Part shown: one piece after another, positions 39,340-47,782 of the stretch
Numbering within the stretch: the first letter of the stretch is position 1
How the letters are laid out: each line of letters begins with the position of its first letter
NCBI GenBank assembly: GCA_947455195.1
Contig: CANGMI010000001.1
Span: 124,001 to 188,000, forward strand
DNA: 64,000 nucleotides
Reading direction: 5' to 3'
Source: Pseudomonadota bacterium
GTDB lineage: Bacteria; Pseudomonadota; Gammaproteobacteria; Burkholderiales; SG8-39
Translations under genes and position numbers: made by a program
The notes under the pieces: model-generated
The model's database searches: none
Seen by the model: only the letters and a program-made list of their open reading frames with translations
What the model was told of the DNA's origin: nothing

Positions 39340-39759
39340 ATGAAGTCCAATGTTCTCCGGTCTGTCCTGCTTGCCTGTGGGGCTCTCGGCGTCGTCGCCA
39401 GTGGGGCTGCACAGGCCGATCACTGGCATCGGGGTGGCGTCCGCTTCGGCGTCTACCTCGGGGCGCCGTACTGGGGCGCCCCCTACTATGCGCCGCACTA
39501 CTACAACTACCCACCCTCCTACTACTACTACCCCTCGGCACCGGTGGTGGTCGCGCCCTCGACGGCGCCGATCTACATCGAGAACAATGCGGCCACCCAG
39601 ATCATGCCGCAGGCAGCACCCGCGACAAGCCCACCGCCGGTGGCCGCCGCCCCTCGCCCTGCCAGCACCTGGTATTACTGCCGCGATGCGCAGGCCTACT
39701 ACCCCTACGTGCGCGAGTGCAAGAGCGCCTGGGAACCCGTACCGGCAACGCCGCAGTAA
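39340..39759 (+). CDS. Secreted tyrosine/proline-rich small protein
   Basis: The 139-residue protein has a signal peptide (LLACGALGVVASGAAQA). The mature start is DHWHRGGVRFGVYLGAPYWG, then a run of Tyr and Pro (YNYPPSYYYY), and a C-terminal region with two cysteines (YYCRDAQAYYPYVRECKSAW) that may form a disulphide. Proteins with this C-terminal YYC...YYPYV...C signature are common envelope proteins of Burkholderiales with no known role. It precedes a lipoprotein gene by 16 bases. Confidence 0.82.
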   Translation: MKSNVLRSVLLACGALGVVASGAAQADHWHRGGVRFGVYLGAPYWGAPYYAPHYYNYPPSYYYYPSAPVVVAPSTAPIYIENNAATQIMPQAAPATSPPPVAAAPRPASTWYYCRDAQAYYPYVRECKSAWEPVPATPQ

Positions 39760-39775
39760 TCGCCAGGAGCAGACC

Positions 39776-40405
39776 ATGAAGACGCCCAGCCGCGCACTCG
39801 CCCTTGCCCTGGCCACCCTGACGCTCGGCCTCGCAGCCTGCACGACCCTGCCCACGGGGCCCAGTGTGCTGGTGCTTCCGGGTAGCACGAAGACCTTCGA
39901 TCAATTTCGAATCGATGACGCCGAATGCCGCCAGTTCGCCCACCTCTCGGTCGGCGGCCGCACAGCCGAACAGGCGCAGACCGACAGCGCGCTGAAAAGC
40001 GCAGCGGTCGGGGCCGCGCTTGGCGCCGGTGCAGGGGCTCTCATCAACGGCAGCAGCGGGGCCGGGGTGGGCGCCGGTGCGGGTCTCATCATGGGGGGGC
40101 TCGCCGGGTCCGGGGCGGCCAGCGAATCGTCGTATGGATTGCAGCGCCGGTACGATTACGGCTATCAGCAGTGCATGTACGCCAAGGGCAACCGGATTCC
40201 GACCTACGGTCGCTATGCCCCCTCGCCAGCGCCCGCCGCGCAGGCAACCGCAGCGCCCCCCAGCGTGAATCCGGTGCCTGCTGGCGCCAGCACGGCCCTG
40301 CAACCCCCGCCCCCGCCCCCGCCCCCGCCACCACCGCCCGGCCCGGCACCGGCCCCCCCACCGCCGGGATCGGCGCCCTCGGCCCCCCCTTCGCTCGCCC
40401 GCTGA
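39776..40405 (+). CDS. Glycine-zipper lipoprotein with polyproline tail
   Basis: The 209-residue protein has a lipoprotein signal ending LTLGLAACTT. A helical segment with AECRQFAHLSVGG precedes a glycine-zipper hairpin (GAALGAGAGALINGSSGAG, then GAGAGLIMGG) likely to associate with the outer membrane. A region YDYGYQQCMYAKGNRIP follows. The C-terminal 45 residues are almost entirely Pro, Ala, Ser and Gly, with twelve prolines in a row. CAGGAGCAGACC supports the ATG at 39776. Function unknown; it probably works with the preceding small secreted protein. Confidence 0.82.
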   Translation: MKTPSRALALALATLTLGLAACTTLPTGPSVLVLPGSTKTFDQFRIDDAECRQFAHLSVGGRTAEQAQTDSALKSAAVGAALGAGAGALINGSSGAGVGAGAGLIMGGLAGSGAASESSYGLQRRYDYGYQQCMYAKGNRIPTYGRYAPSPAPAAQATAAPPSVNPVPAGASTALQPPPPPPPPPPPPGPAPAPPPPGSAPSAPPSLAR

Positions 40406-40513
40406 GCGTTACGCCCGGCCCCGCCCCGGGGCGGGCACAGACGGGTTCCACGGGGGCCGGATACACGCGGCAGGCCGTCGAAACAGCATGGGCGTGATAC
40501 GCTAAGGCTCTGA

Positions 40514-40542
40514 TTTTCATCAAATTATTAAGAGATGATAAC
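40514..40542 (+). promoter_or_regulatory. Candidate sigma-70 promoter in an AT-rich patch
   Basis: TTTTCA (40514-40519) and GATAAC (40537-40542) each match four of six consensus bases, with the ideal 17-base spacer. The patch is conspicuously AT-rich in an otherwise GC-rich window. It would start transcription about 60 bases before the first ANL gene. Confidence 0.4.
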
Positions 40543-40608
40543 AGCTGCCACCCGGCGTCCTCCGATCTGTCGTCCGGCTTGAACGTTGCCGTCTCGCGCC
40601 CACTGACC

Positions 40609-42171
40609 ATGCTGCCCCTCGACTACATCACCGCGCATGCGCGCACCGATCCCGATCGTGTCGCCGTCATCAACAATGGCAAGGCAATCAGCTACGCGGC
40701 TTTCCGGGCCGACATCGCGTCGGTCACCGCCCAAGTGGGCGCTCGTCCGAACGGCCCCAACAGACTGCTCGGCATCCTGATGGACACCGACTATGCCGAA
40801 TTCGTGGCCCTGCTTGCAGCGCATGGGGCGGGCTGGGCAACGATCGTCATGCCTCGCGACATCCCCGAGCGACTCGCACAGACGCAGGCACGCCTGCAGT
40901 GTCTCCTGACCACGGCCGACGGTGCGATCGCGTACGCTTCGTTTGTCGGGGGGCACTGTTCGGTCCTGCCCGTGGCGCTGACGCCGGGCGCCAGTGCGCC
41001 CTGCGGCGAGAGCCAACTCATGGCCTGCCCGCTTGCGCCCGACGACCTCATGCATGTGCGCATGACCTCGGGCACCACGGGGGGCTACAAGAAGATTCCC
41101 GTCACCCGAACACAATTCGAGCGCTGGGCCGATGCCACGGCCGAGCTCTATGCCCGGCGCGGCCCGACGCGCTACCTGTCACTGACCCCCCCTCACCTGG
41201 GTCTCGGGCTCATCAAGGCGGTAACGGTCTGGCGACTCGGCGGCACGGTCATCTTCGATGACCGCGATGACGGATTCGCCGCCATCGACGCCAACCGGCC
41301 CGACGAGTTCGTCGCCACACCCTACTTTCTGTATCGATGGCTGAAGCACCTCGACCAATCGAGGAAAGTCCCCGAGCAGCACCTGTACCTTCGCGTCGAC
41401 GGGGCCAAGATGTCGCGCAAGCTCCATGACGATCTGCGGGCTCGCGTCAAGTGCAGCCTCGAGTGTGGCTATGGCAGCGCCGAGCTCGGCGTGGTGGCGT
41501 TTGCCGGCCCGGCCGATGCCAGCGAACGCTGGCTCGATCGATTCAGGGCTGCCCCCTGGGCTCGGATCGAAGTCGTCGACCGCTATGACCAGCCAGTGCC
41601 CGAAGGTACCAGTGGCCTCGTCCGCTGCAAGACCCGGTTCATGCCCGAGGGCTACCTCGATGACGTCGGTCTGTCGGCGCAACTGTTTCGCAATGGCTGG
41701 TACTACTCGGGCGACCGCGGCCGACTTGTCAAGGGCGGGCTGCTCGAACTGGAGGGCCGCGACGGCGATCTGCTGAATCTGTCAGGCTACAAGGTGTACT
41801 GTCCGGCTGTAGAGCAGGATCTGCTCAGCCTGCCGGGCATCATCGATGCAGCCGCCTTCGCAACCCTGAACGCCGGGGGCGTTGAAGAGCTGGGCATCGC
41901 GCTGGTCATCAGCGACAGCGACCGTGCGGAAGCGGTGGCCAGCGCCAAGGCGCGAGCGGTCGAGAGCATCAGAATTGGTCTGGAGCGGGTCAACTTCATG
42001 GTGATCCAGAAAATTCCGCGCAACGACATGGGGAAGGTCATGCGGCGCCTGCTCTCGACGGCCTATCGTGAACGGCACCGCACCTTGAAACCCGCGCGAG
42101 ACACCCGAGGGCAGCAAGACTCGATGGCCCTACCGGCAAGCGAGCCGCGGGCTGCTACGGATCCATCGTGA
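40609..42171 (+). CDS. ANL-family AMP-forming synthetase 1
   Basis: This adenylating enzyme is about 520 residues long. The phosphate loop is intact (MTSGTTGGYKKIPVTR), A5 reads YGSAELGVVAF, A7 is YYSGDRG, A8 is GRDGDLLNLSGYKV, and A10 has the catalytic lysine (IPRNDMGKVMRR). It should activate a carboxylic acid as acyl- or aryl-AMP, then probably CoA or another acceptor. The substrate pocket is unknown. ATG 40609 is chosen; an in-frame TTG at 40579 is also possible and neither has a good ribosome site. It converges on, and overlaps by 17 bases, the Bug-type gene of the minus-strand operon whose ANL proteins it resembles. Confidence 0.85.
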   Translation: MLPLDYITAHARTDPDRVAVINNGKAISYAAFRADIASVTAQVGARPNGPNRLLGILMDTDYAEFVALLAAHGAGWATIVMPRDIPERLAQTQARLQCLLTTADGAIAYASFVGGHCSVLPVALTPGASAPCGESQLMACPLAPDDLMHVRMTSGTTGGYKKIPVTRTQFERWADATAELYARRGPTRYLSLTPPHLGLGLIKAVTVWRLGGTVIFDDRDDGFAAIDANRPDEFVATPYFLYRWLKHLDQSRKVPEQHLYLRVDGAKMSRKLHDDLRARVKCSLECGYGSAELGVVAFAGPADASERWLDRFRAAPWARIEVVDRYDQPVPEGTSGLVRCKTRFMPEGYLDDVGLSAQLFRNGWYYSGDRGRLVKGGLLELEGRDGDLLNLSGYKVYCPAVEQDLLSLPGIIDAAAFATLNAGGVEELGIALVISDSDRAEAVASAKARAVESIRIGLERVNFMVIQKIPRNDMGKVMRRLLSTAYRERHRTLKPARDTRGQQDSMALPASEPRAATDPS

Positions 42172-43180
42172 TTGCCGCATCACGAACGACACGCGTCCAC
42201 TGACGCAAGTCAGCTGCGACCACGGCAGCAAAGGCGCCCGGGGAGCCCAGCACCAGTTCACCGCCCTGATCATGCAATTGCTCGCGTACCGAAGCGCTAT
42301 CCATGACGTCGCGCACAACCTCGGCGATGCGACCGATCAGTGCCGGCGGCATGCCCGACGGTCCGATCAGGCCTGCCCAGGCACGCGCTTCAAGGCCTGG
42401 CCATGTTTCAGCCAGGGTCGGCACCGCAGGAAACTGCGCTGATCGGCGCGCACCACCACTTGCGAGCACCACCAGGCGCCCTGAACGCACGTTGGCCGTC
42501 ACCACGGAATTGGCCTGTGCAAACCCGGCATCGAGTTCCCCGCCGAGAAGCCCCTGAAGCGCCGGTGCGATACCCCGATAGTGCACCGGCGTACCCGCAA
42601 TGCCCGCCGCGAGCTTCAATGCCTCGAAGGCAAACCGCGCGGGTCCACCGGGTCCGGGGCTCGCGAAATTCACCCCGCCCGGGACCTGACGTGCACGCTC
42701 GACAAGGCTCGACAGGGAGCCGATCCGGCGACTGGCCGGGGCGAGCAGCAGCAGTTCGTAACGCGACAGCATCGTGATGAGGCTGTAGTCATGCAGCGGG
42801 TCGTAGGTCTGCTGCCGAAAGACGATCGGGTTCAGGACGAAGGTCTCGAAGGTGACCATGAGGGTCAAGCCGTCGGCGGGTTCGCGCGCCAGTTGCAGAA
42901 CTGCCGCCGCCCCCCCGCCGACCACGCGGTTTTCGACCACCACCGGCACGGCAGCACGCGCGTTCAACCGACTGGCGAGAATGCGTGCCATGACATCGGC
43001 GCCGCCCCCGGGGCTGCTGGGCACCCACAGGCGGATCGCCCGATCAGGCCATGCGAGCGGCTCGAGGCTCGTCACCGCAGCACCGCCAGCCGCGTGCGCC
43101 GCGAACGGCGCAGCGATCAAGGCAGCCCGCACGACCCGCCACAGCAGCAACCGAAACGCGACCCGCGACACGCCACTCAC
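42155..43180 (-). CDS. Bug-type (tripartite tricarboxylate family) solute-binding protein
   Basis: The 341-residue secreted protein has an N-terminal hydrophobic leader ending near AAHAAGG and the Bug-family pattern RAIRLWVPSSPGGGADVMARI, then VVVENRVVGGG. These periplasmic proteins bind dicarboxylates, tricarboxylates or aromatic acids. No TctA/TctB membrane partners are encoded in the window, so uptake by this protein alone is not explained. The GTG start overlaps the stop of the preceding ANL gene (GTGA), so it is translated with that operon. Its 3' end overlaps the convergent ANL 1 gene. Confidence 0.85.
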   Translation of the reverse strand: MSGVSRVAFRLLLWRVVRAALIAAPFAAHAAGGAAVTSLEPLAWPDRAIRLWVPSSPGGGADVMARILASRLNARAAVPVVVENRVVGGGAAAVLQLAREPADGLTLMVTFETFVLNPIVFRQQTYDPLHDYSLITMLSRYELLLLAPASRRIGSLSSLVERARQVPGGVNFASPGPGGPARFAFEALKLAAGIAGTPVHYRGIAPALQGLLGGELDAGFAQANSVVTANVRSGRLVVLASGGARRSAQFPAVPTLAETWPGLEARAWAGLIGPSGMPPALIGRIAEVVRDVMDSASVREQLHDQGGELVLGSPGAFAAVVAADLRQWTRVVRDAAITMDP

Positions 43181-44700
43181 TGGCCGACATGCCGGCAGGC
43201 AGCGCCATCGTAGAGGGCCAGAATGCCCTCGCGCGACACCTTGCCGTTATGCGTCCGGGGCAGGGCCTCCACGACCTGGATCGCCACCCGTCCATAGTGG
43301 GGAAGGTGCACCGGTGCGAAGCGATCGGGCAGCTCGGCCCGATCCACAGCGGCATCAAGCACCACGAAGGCGACGCACTCGCTCTGACCCCGTTCGGTCA
43401 CGAGGGAAGTGACATGGGCATCGACCACACCCGGCACACGCATCAGCGCCATGGCGTAGGGCCGCCCAGGCAGCTTCCGCCCACCCACATTGATGACATC
43501 CTGCCGCCGGTCGATGAGACGCAGCACACGTGGACGCTCGAGCAGACCGATGTCATTCGGGTAAAACCACCCTTTTCGAAAGACTGCCCGGGTTCCCTCG
43601 GGGTCGCCCAGATAACCATTGGGCAAGGCAGGTGTTCGAATGCGCAGATGACCGGCTTCACCGAACGGCAGTGGCCGATCATCGTCGTCAACCACTTCCA
43701 GGGCCACGCCCGGCCGAACGACGCCACGACCATCGGGCCCCATCGAGGCAATGGGGCCTGACTCGTTGCTGTTGTAGGTGTAGACGATGCGCGAGGCCAG
43801 ACGGGTCAGCACCTCATCCCAGAGCGCACGCCCGATCGGTGCCGCACCCAGTATCAGCGTGAGGCCTGGTGGCGGGGTCCAGTCAGCGGGCAGCGATGCC
43901 AGCACTTCTCGCAACTCGGGCTGAAAGAGTCGAAGATGCGTGATGCGCTCACGCACGATCAGTTCGTGGACCTGCCCCGGTATCGACAGCGTGATGACCA
44001 GCGTGCCCCCAAGGCGCAGACACAACTGCGACTGGGTGAGCACCGAGCCCACGTCAAAGCCCAGCGTCGGCCAGTAGCGCGACTGCTCACTCATGCCCAT
44101 CAACATGAGATCACTCCGGCTGCGGTACTCCTCGGCCCGCCGAGTCGCAACCATGAGCTTGGTGTGGCCGGTGGTTCCGGAAGATCGTCGCAGGCGCAAG
44201 GGCATGGCCGGGCGTGCCGGCACGCACAACTGCTCGTAACCGTCGGTGGCGAGTTGCCGCGTGCGCTCGATCCACTGAGCGTCGACCATGAGGCGCGACC
44301 GGGCGCCCTTCCAGTACTTCGGCCTGTCGGTCACCAGCAAGCCCGCACCGTGAAGCGCTGGCAGTGCACTGTCACCCTCGGCGACACTGAGCGAGCAGGT
44401 GACCAGACCGAGGTTGTCGCAAGCCATCAGGATGACGAGGTTCGGCAGCTTCGACTCGATGGCCACGCAGACGCGACTGCCCACCGGCAAGCGGTAGCGC
44501 GAGAGGGCCACCGTGACCTTGCGCAGCATGTTGTCCAGACGCGCGTAGGAGATGTGGTCGCCAAAATGTTCGATCGCGGTGCGATCCGGATGCAGTGCGG
44601 CATGGCAGGCAATGTAGTCTGCAGTGCGCGGAATGGTCTCGATCGGGACGCCCACGAGTGGGCCCGCTGATGCCTCCGACCTGGCCGACAACACGCTCAT
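43177..44700 (-). CDS. ANL-family AMP-forming synthetase 2
   Basis: The 507-residue adenylating enzyme has phosphate loop RRSSGTTGHTKLMVATR, A5 YNSNESGPIASM, A7 YPNDIGLL and A8 DRRQDVINVGGRKLPG. A10 is ALPRTHNGKVSREG, with the catalytic lysine present. Length and motifs suggest a stand-alone acyl- or aryl-acid ligase. No carrier-protein domain is fused. Start ATG overlaps the stop of ANL 3 (ATGA), and its stop overlaps the Bug gene. It resembles ANL 3 more than ordinary fatty acyl-CoA synthetases (shared YNSNE and RRSSGTTG), so the two are probably recent duplicates. Confidence 0.85.
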   Translation of the reverse strand: MSVLSARSEASAGPLVGVPIETIPRTADYIACHAALHPDRTAIEHFGDHISYARLDNMLRKVTVALSRYRLPVGSRVCVAIESKLPNLVILMACDNLGLVTCSLSVAEGDSALPALHGAGLLVTDRPKYWKGARSRLMVDAQWIERTRQLATDGYEQLCVPARPAMPLRLRRSSGTTGHTKLMVATRRAEEYRSRSDLMLMGMSEQSRYWPTLGFDVGSVLTQSQLCLRLGGTLVITLSIPGQVHELIVRERITHLRLFQPELREVLASLPADWTPPPGLTLILGAAPIGRALWDEVLTRLASRIVYTYNSNESGPIASMGPDGRGVVRPGVALEVVDDDDRPLPFGEAGHLRIRTPALPNGYLGDPEGTRAVFRKGWFYPNDIGLLERPRVLRLIDRRQDVINVGGRKLPGRPYAMALMRVPGVVDAHVTSLVTERGQSECVAFVVLDAAVDRAELPDRFAPVHLPHYGRVAIQVVEALPRTHNGKVSREGILALYDGAACRHVGQ

Positions 44701-46187
44701 GCCCGGCGCGCGGCGAGAAACCGCATGATCTCCTCGCGCATCAGGGCACGCCTCAACTTGCCCGTCTCGGTGCGAGGCAAGGCCGCAAAGAACACGACCT
44801 GCATGCGGCCAAAGGCGCTCGGTACCGACGTGCGGACAAATTCGATGGCCTGCTCGGGTGAGACGCCTGGCTTGCGAACCACACCCACATGAAGACGCCC
44901 CAAGCCGTTCTCGTCCGGAATGGAGCAGGCGCCGGCATCGGCAAGGGCCGGACCGACCTTGAGCGGTTCCTCGATCTCGGCGGGCATCAACTTCAATCCC
45001 CCGATGTTGAGCAGATCGTCAACGCGCCCCACGATCCGTATCTGCCGCGGTCCCACCATGACCCCTTGATCGCCGGTATGAACCCAGCCATCGCGAAACG
45101 TCTTCTGGCTCGCCGCCTGATCACTGATGTAAGCGCCTACTGCGCTGGGGCTGCGTACCGTGATCTGCCCGGGTTGGCCCGGGGGGCACACGTGGCCGGC
45201 ATCATCGATGATGCGCACCTCGACACCCGGCCGAACCGTTCCGATACCATCAGGCCGCATCAGGCAGATCGACCCGCATTCGTTGCTGTTGTAGTTGTAG
45301 ACCACCTGATCGGTCAGGCGTGCCACGGTCTTCTCCCAGACTCGCTCAGTGAGTGGCGCTGCACCCACCAGCAGCGTGAAATCACGCGGCTTCTCCCAGT
45401 CGGGCGGCAGTTGCTCGAGCAGTGCAACCAGTTCGGGCTGGAACAAGCGCATGTGAGTGGGCGCAAACGTACGAAAGATGGCGAGGGCTTCGCTCTGGGT
45501 GTCGAGCAGCACCGTCGCACCGAGTCGCAACGCCAGCGTCGCGCACGAATAGATGGAACCCACGGTGAAATGACGCCTCGCGGCATAGCGCGAGCGTTGC
45601 GTGAGCCCCACGCAAGCGGCAAACCCGTGCAGCCAGAATTCCTCGACCCGCCGCGTGGCAGGCAGCATCTTCTGCACGCCCGTCGTCCCCGAAGAGCGCC
45701 GAATGCGCCAAGGCGCATCCATCCCGACACGTACCGGCAGTCCGGCACCCGCATAAGGTGAAGGGTCACTGGCCCATACCTGGGAGACCCAGGCCGGCGT
45801 CATCATGAAGAAACGCCGCGCCGCCCCTTCAGGTACCGGCGTGTCGGAAATCACCATGTCGGCAATGGGCAGTTGAACCCGCAGCACGACATCTTCCTCG
45901 CCATGGAGGAAAGTCCAGGTCGCGAGCGCCAGGTTTTCGCACGCGAGCAGCAGCAACCAGTGCAGATACAGATGCCCGGTAGACACCGCCACGCGGCAGC
46001 CAGGCGCCATGCGCAAGGCCCGCAGCGCGAGCGTGAACCGCTTGATGTCCTGATCGACCCGCGCGTACGAATACGACACGCCGTTGAAGACCACCGCGAC
46101 GGCATCGGGCCGATGGGCCGCATGCACTTCGACATACTCCGATGTCAGCGGAGGAACCGTGGCGAAGAGATCACCGGCTGCAGACAT
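44697..46187 (-). CDS. ANL-family AMP-forming synthetase 3
   Basis: The 496-residue adenylating enzyme has a full motif set: RRSSGTTGVQKMLPATRR (phosphate loop), YNSNECGSICLM (A5), VHTGDQGVM (A7), GRVDDLLNIGGLKLMPAEIE (A8), and ALPRTETGKLRRALM (A10 with catalytic Lys). The N-terminus EYVEVHAAHRPDAVAVVFNG resembles the other three paralogues. It begins two bases after the stop of ANL 4 and is coupled to ANL 2 by ATGA. Substrate unknown. Confidence 0.85.
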   Translation of the reverse strand: MSAAGDLFATVPPLTSEYVEVHAAHRPDAVAVVFNGVSYSYARVDQDIKRFTLALRALRMAPGCRVAVSTGHLYLHWLLLLACENLALATWTFLHGEEDVVLRVQLPIADMVISDTPVPEGAARRFFMMTPAWVSQVWASDPSPYAGAGLPVRVGMDAPWRIRRSSGTTGVQKMLPATRRVEEFWLHGFAACVGLTQRSRYAARRHFTVGSIYSCATLALRLGATVLLDTQSEALAIFRTFAPTHMRLFQPELVALLEQLPPDWEKPRDFTLLVGAAPLTERVWEKTVARLTDQVVYNYNSNECGSICLMRPDGIGTVRPGVEVRIIDDAGHVCPPGQPGQITVRSPSAVGAYISDQAASQKTFRDGWVHTGDQGVMVGPRQIRIVGRVDDLLNIGGLKLMPAEIEEPLKVGPALADAGACSIPDENGLGRLHVGVVRKPGVSPEQAIEFVRTSVPSAFGRMQVVFFAALPRTETGKLRRALMREEIMRFLAARRA

Positions 46188-46189
46188 GC

Positions 46190-47773
46190 CTAATCCACTC
46201 CCTCAGATGATGTGGTCCTGCGTGCACTCGCCGCTTCGAGCGCAAGCAATTCACCGCGCACCACCGCGCCGGAGCCGGTGCGCGGAATCGCCCCCACGAC
46301 GAGCAGTCGAGGTTGGCGCACGCATGCCAGATGTTCGGTGATCCAGCGCTCGACAGCGCGCTGCACTGCGCCTCGCAGCGTGGGCAGCGGCACGACCACC
46401 ACGTGCAGCTGTTCACCCGCTTGCCCGGCCGCGGCAGCGAAGACCGCCGCTTCGACGACGCCCGAGATCTGCAGCAGCGCCTCTTCCAGATGGCGGCAAT
46501 TCACTGGCACGCCATCGAAATCGATCTCGTCGGCGGCCCGCGCAGCGAGTTGCAGCACCCGACCGGGCAGGAGCGCGCCTCGGTCCCCGGTATGGAACCA
46601 ACCCTCCTGCGCGACCGATCGGCGTCCTTGCGGTCCCCAGCAAGACTGCGCCATGCATTCGACCTCAAGCCGCAGCGCGCCGGTCTGTTTGTCGGCCAAG
46701 ACCTCACCGGCGCTGTCGACGACTTGCGCGCGCACCCAATCGACCAGACGAAAGCGATCACACCACTGATCGCCCGGTGCCATCCCAAAGGCGTGGGCGA
46801 AGGCACCGCTCTCCGGGCTCATGAGCGAGCTGATGCACTCCCCGCCCAGACGCTTGACGGCCTGGCGCTGCAGACGCACCGACAGCCCCCCACCCAGCAC
46901 CTGAATCTGAGGCGCATTGCGCAAGGTGACATGCGCCGGCATGAGGTTCACCAGTCGCTGCAACTCGGGCGCCGTGAGAGAAAACTCCTCGGGATGATGC
47001 AGCGCAACCGCTTCCGGCAGACTCACGCGCCGCTCGAAGATGACCTGATCGGCGCGAGCCCAGGCGCTCATCACGCGGGCAAAGCGTTCACCATGGAGCG
47101 CGTCACCCACCACCAGATAGCGTGCCCGCCGCGTCTTCGGAACAACGCGGGCAAACCCATCGATCCAGTGTTCGAACTGCTGCCGGGTGCGGGCAATGAA
47201 GCGCGGCATGGCATCCCGCCCGAAGGCCATATCCACATGGATCGGCGCATCGGGTGCGAGCGCGCGCAGACGCGCAAGCGGATCGATCTGGGCCACGTCG
47301 GCCGAGAGGGGCCCTTTCGCGATGACATCCGGCCAGAGTTCCCACTTCACGCACTGGCAGTCGGGCATCGAAAAGGCAGACGGCTCGCCACGCACGTCGG
47401 TCACGACCCAGCCGATGGCACCCGCCTTGGCGCGGTGGCGCAGGCGCTCGAGCCGGAACTGACGCAACTGCTGGGCCGCATGCACACTGTCCGTCCCGCG
47501 TCTTGCTTCGCCCTGACCGACCAATCCGTCAAAGAGAACGGGGGCGTACCCCAGGCTCTGCACCGCCAGCAGGGCCACGAATTGTGCGTACCCGTCCTGC
47601 ATCGCGATACCGACCGGCACCTGCGCCTCGGGCAGCAGCATGGCGAGGTCGCTGGCAGCACCGACGATGTCGCGCCAGAACCGCGCGTAGGACACTTCCA
47701 TGCCGTCGCGCGTCACCGCCGTGAGCACCGGCTGATCGGCGGCCACCTTCCTGATCGCATCGAGCACCCGCAT
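46190..47773 (-). CDS. ANL-family protein 4, degenerate and probably inactive
   Basis: The 527-residue paralogue keeps the overall ANL layout: A5-like SLMSPESGAFAHAF, A7 FHTGDRGAL and an A8 position at ARAADEIDFDGVPVN. Two catalytic elements are missing. The phosphate loop is replaced by VDMAFGRDAMPRFIART in place of SSGTTG, and A10 reads IPRTGSGAVVRGE, so the lysine after Gly has become Ala. The A8 lysine is also absent. The frame is intact over its whole length and the gene is tightly coupled to its neighbours, arguing that it is kept for a non-catalytic role, for example as a partner or regulator of ANL 2 or 3. It starts nine bases after the HlyD-like gene ends. Confidence 0.82.
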   Translation of the reverse strand: MRVLDAIRKVAADQPVLTAVTRDGMEVSYARFWRDIVGAASDLAMLLPEAQVPVGIAMQDGYAQFVALLAVQSLGYAPVLFDGLVGQGEARRGTDSVHAAQQLRQFRLERLRHRAKAGAIGWVVTDVRGEPSAFSMPDCQCVKWELWPDVIAKGPLSADVAQIDPLARLRALAPDAPIHVDMAFGRDAMPRFIARTRQQFEHWIDGFARVVPKTRRARYLVVGDALHGERFARVMSAWARADQVIFERRVSLPEAVALHHPEEFSLTAPELQRLVNLMPAHVTLRNAPQIQVLGGGLSVRLQRQAVKRLGGECISSLMSPESGAFAHAFGMAPGDQWCDRFRLVDWVRAQVVDSAGEVLADKQTGALRLEVECMAQSCWGPQGRRSVAQEGWFHTGDRGALLPGRVLQLAARAADEIDFDGVPVNCRHLEEALLQISGVVEAAVFAAAAGQAGEQLHVVVVPLPTLRGAVQRAVERWITEHLACVRQPRLLVVGAIPRTGSGAVVRGELLALEAASARRTTSSEGVD

Positions 47774-47782
47774 GCCAGCCCC

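Noticed and set aside
40420-40435. 16-base perfect GC palindrome after the glycine-zipper lipoprotein as a terminator
   Set aside because: It has no loop of its own and no T-run. It may be only a consequence of GC-rich sequence.
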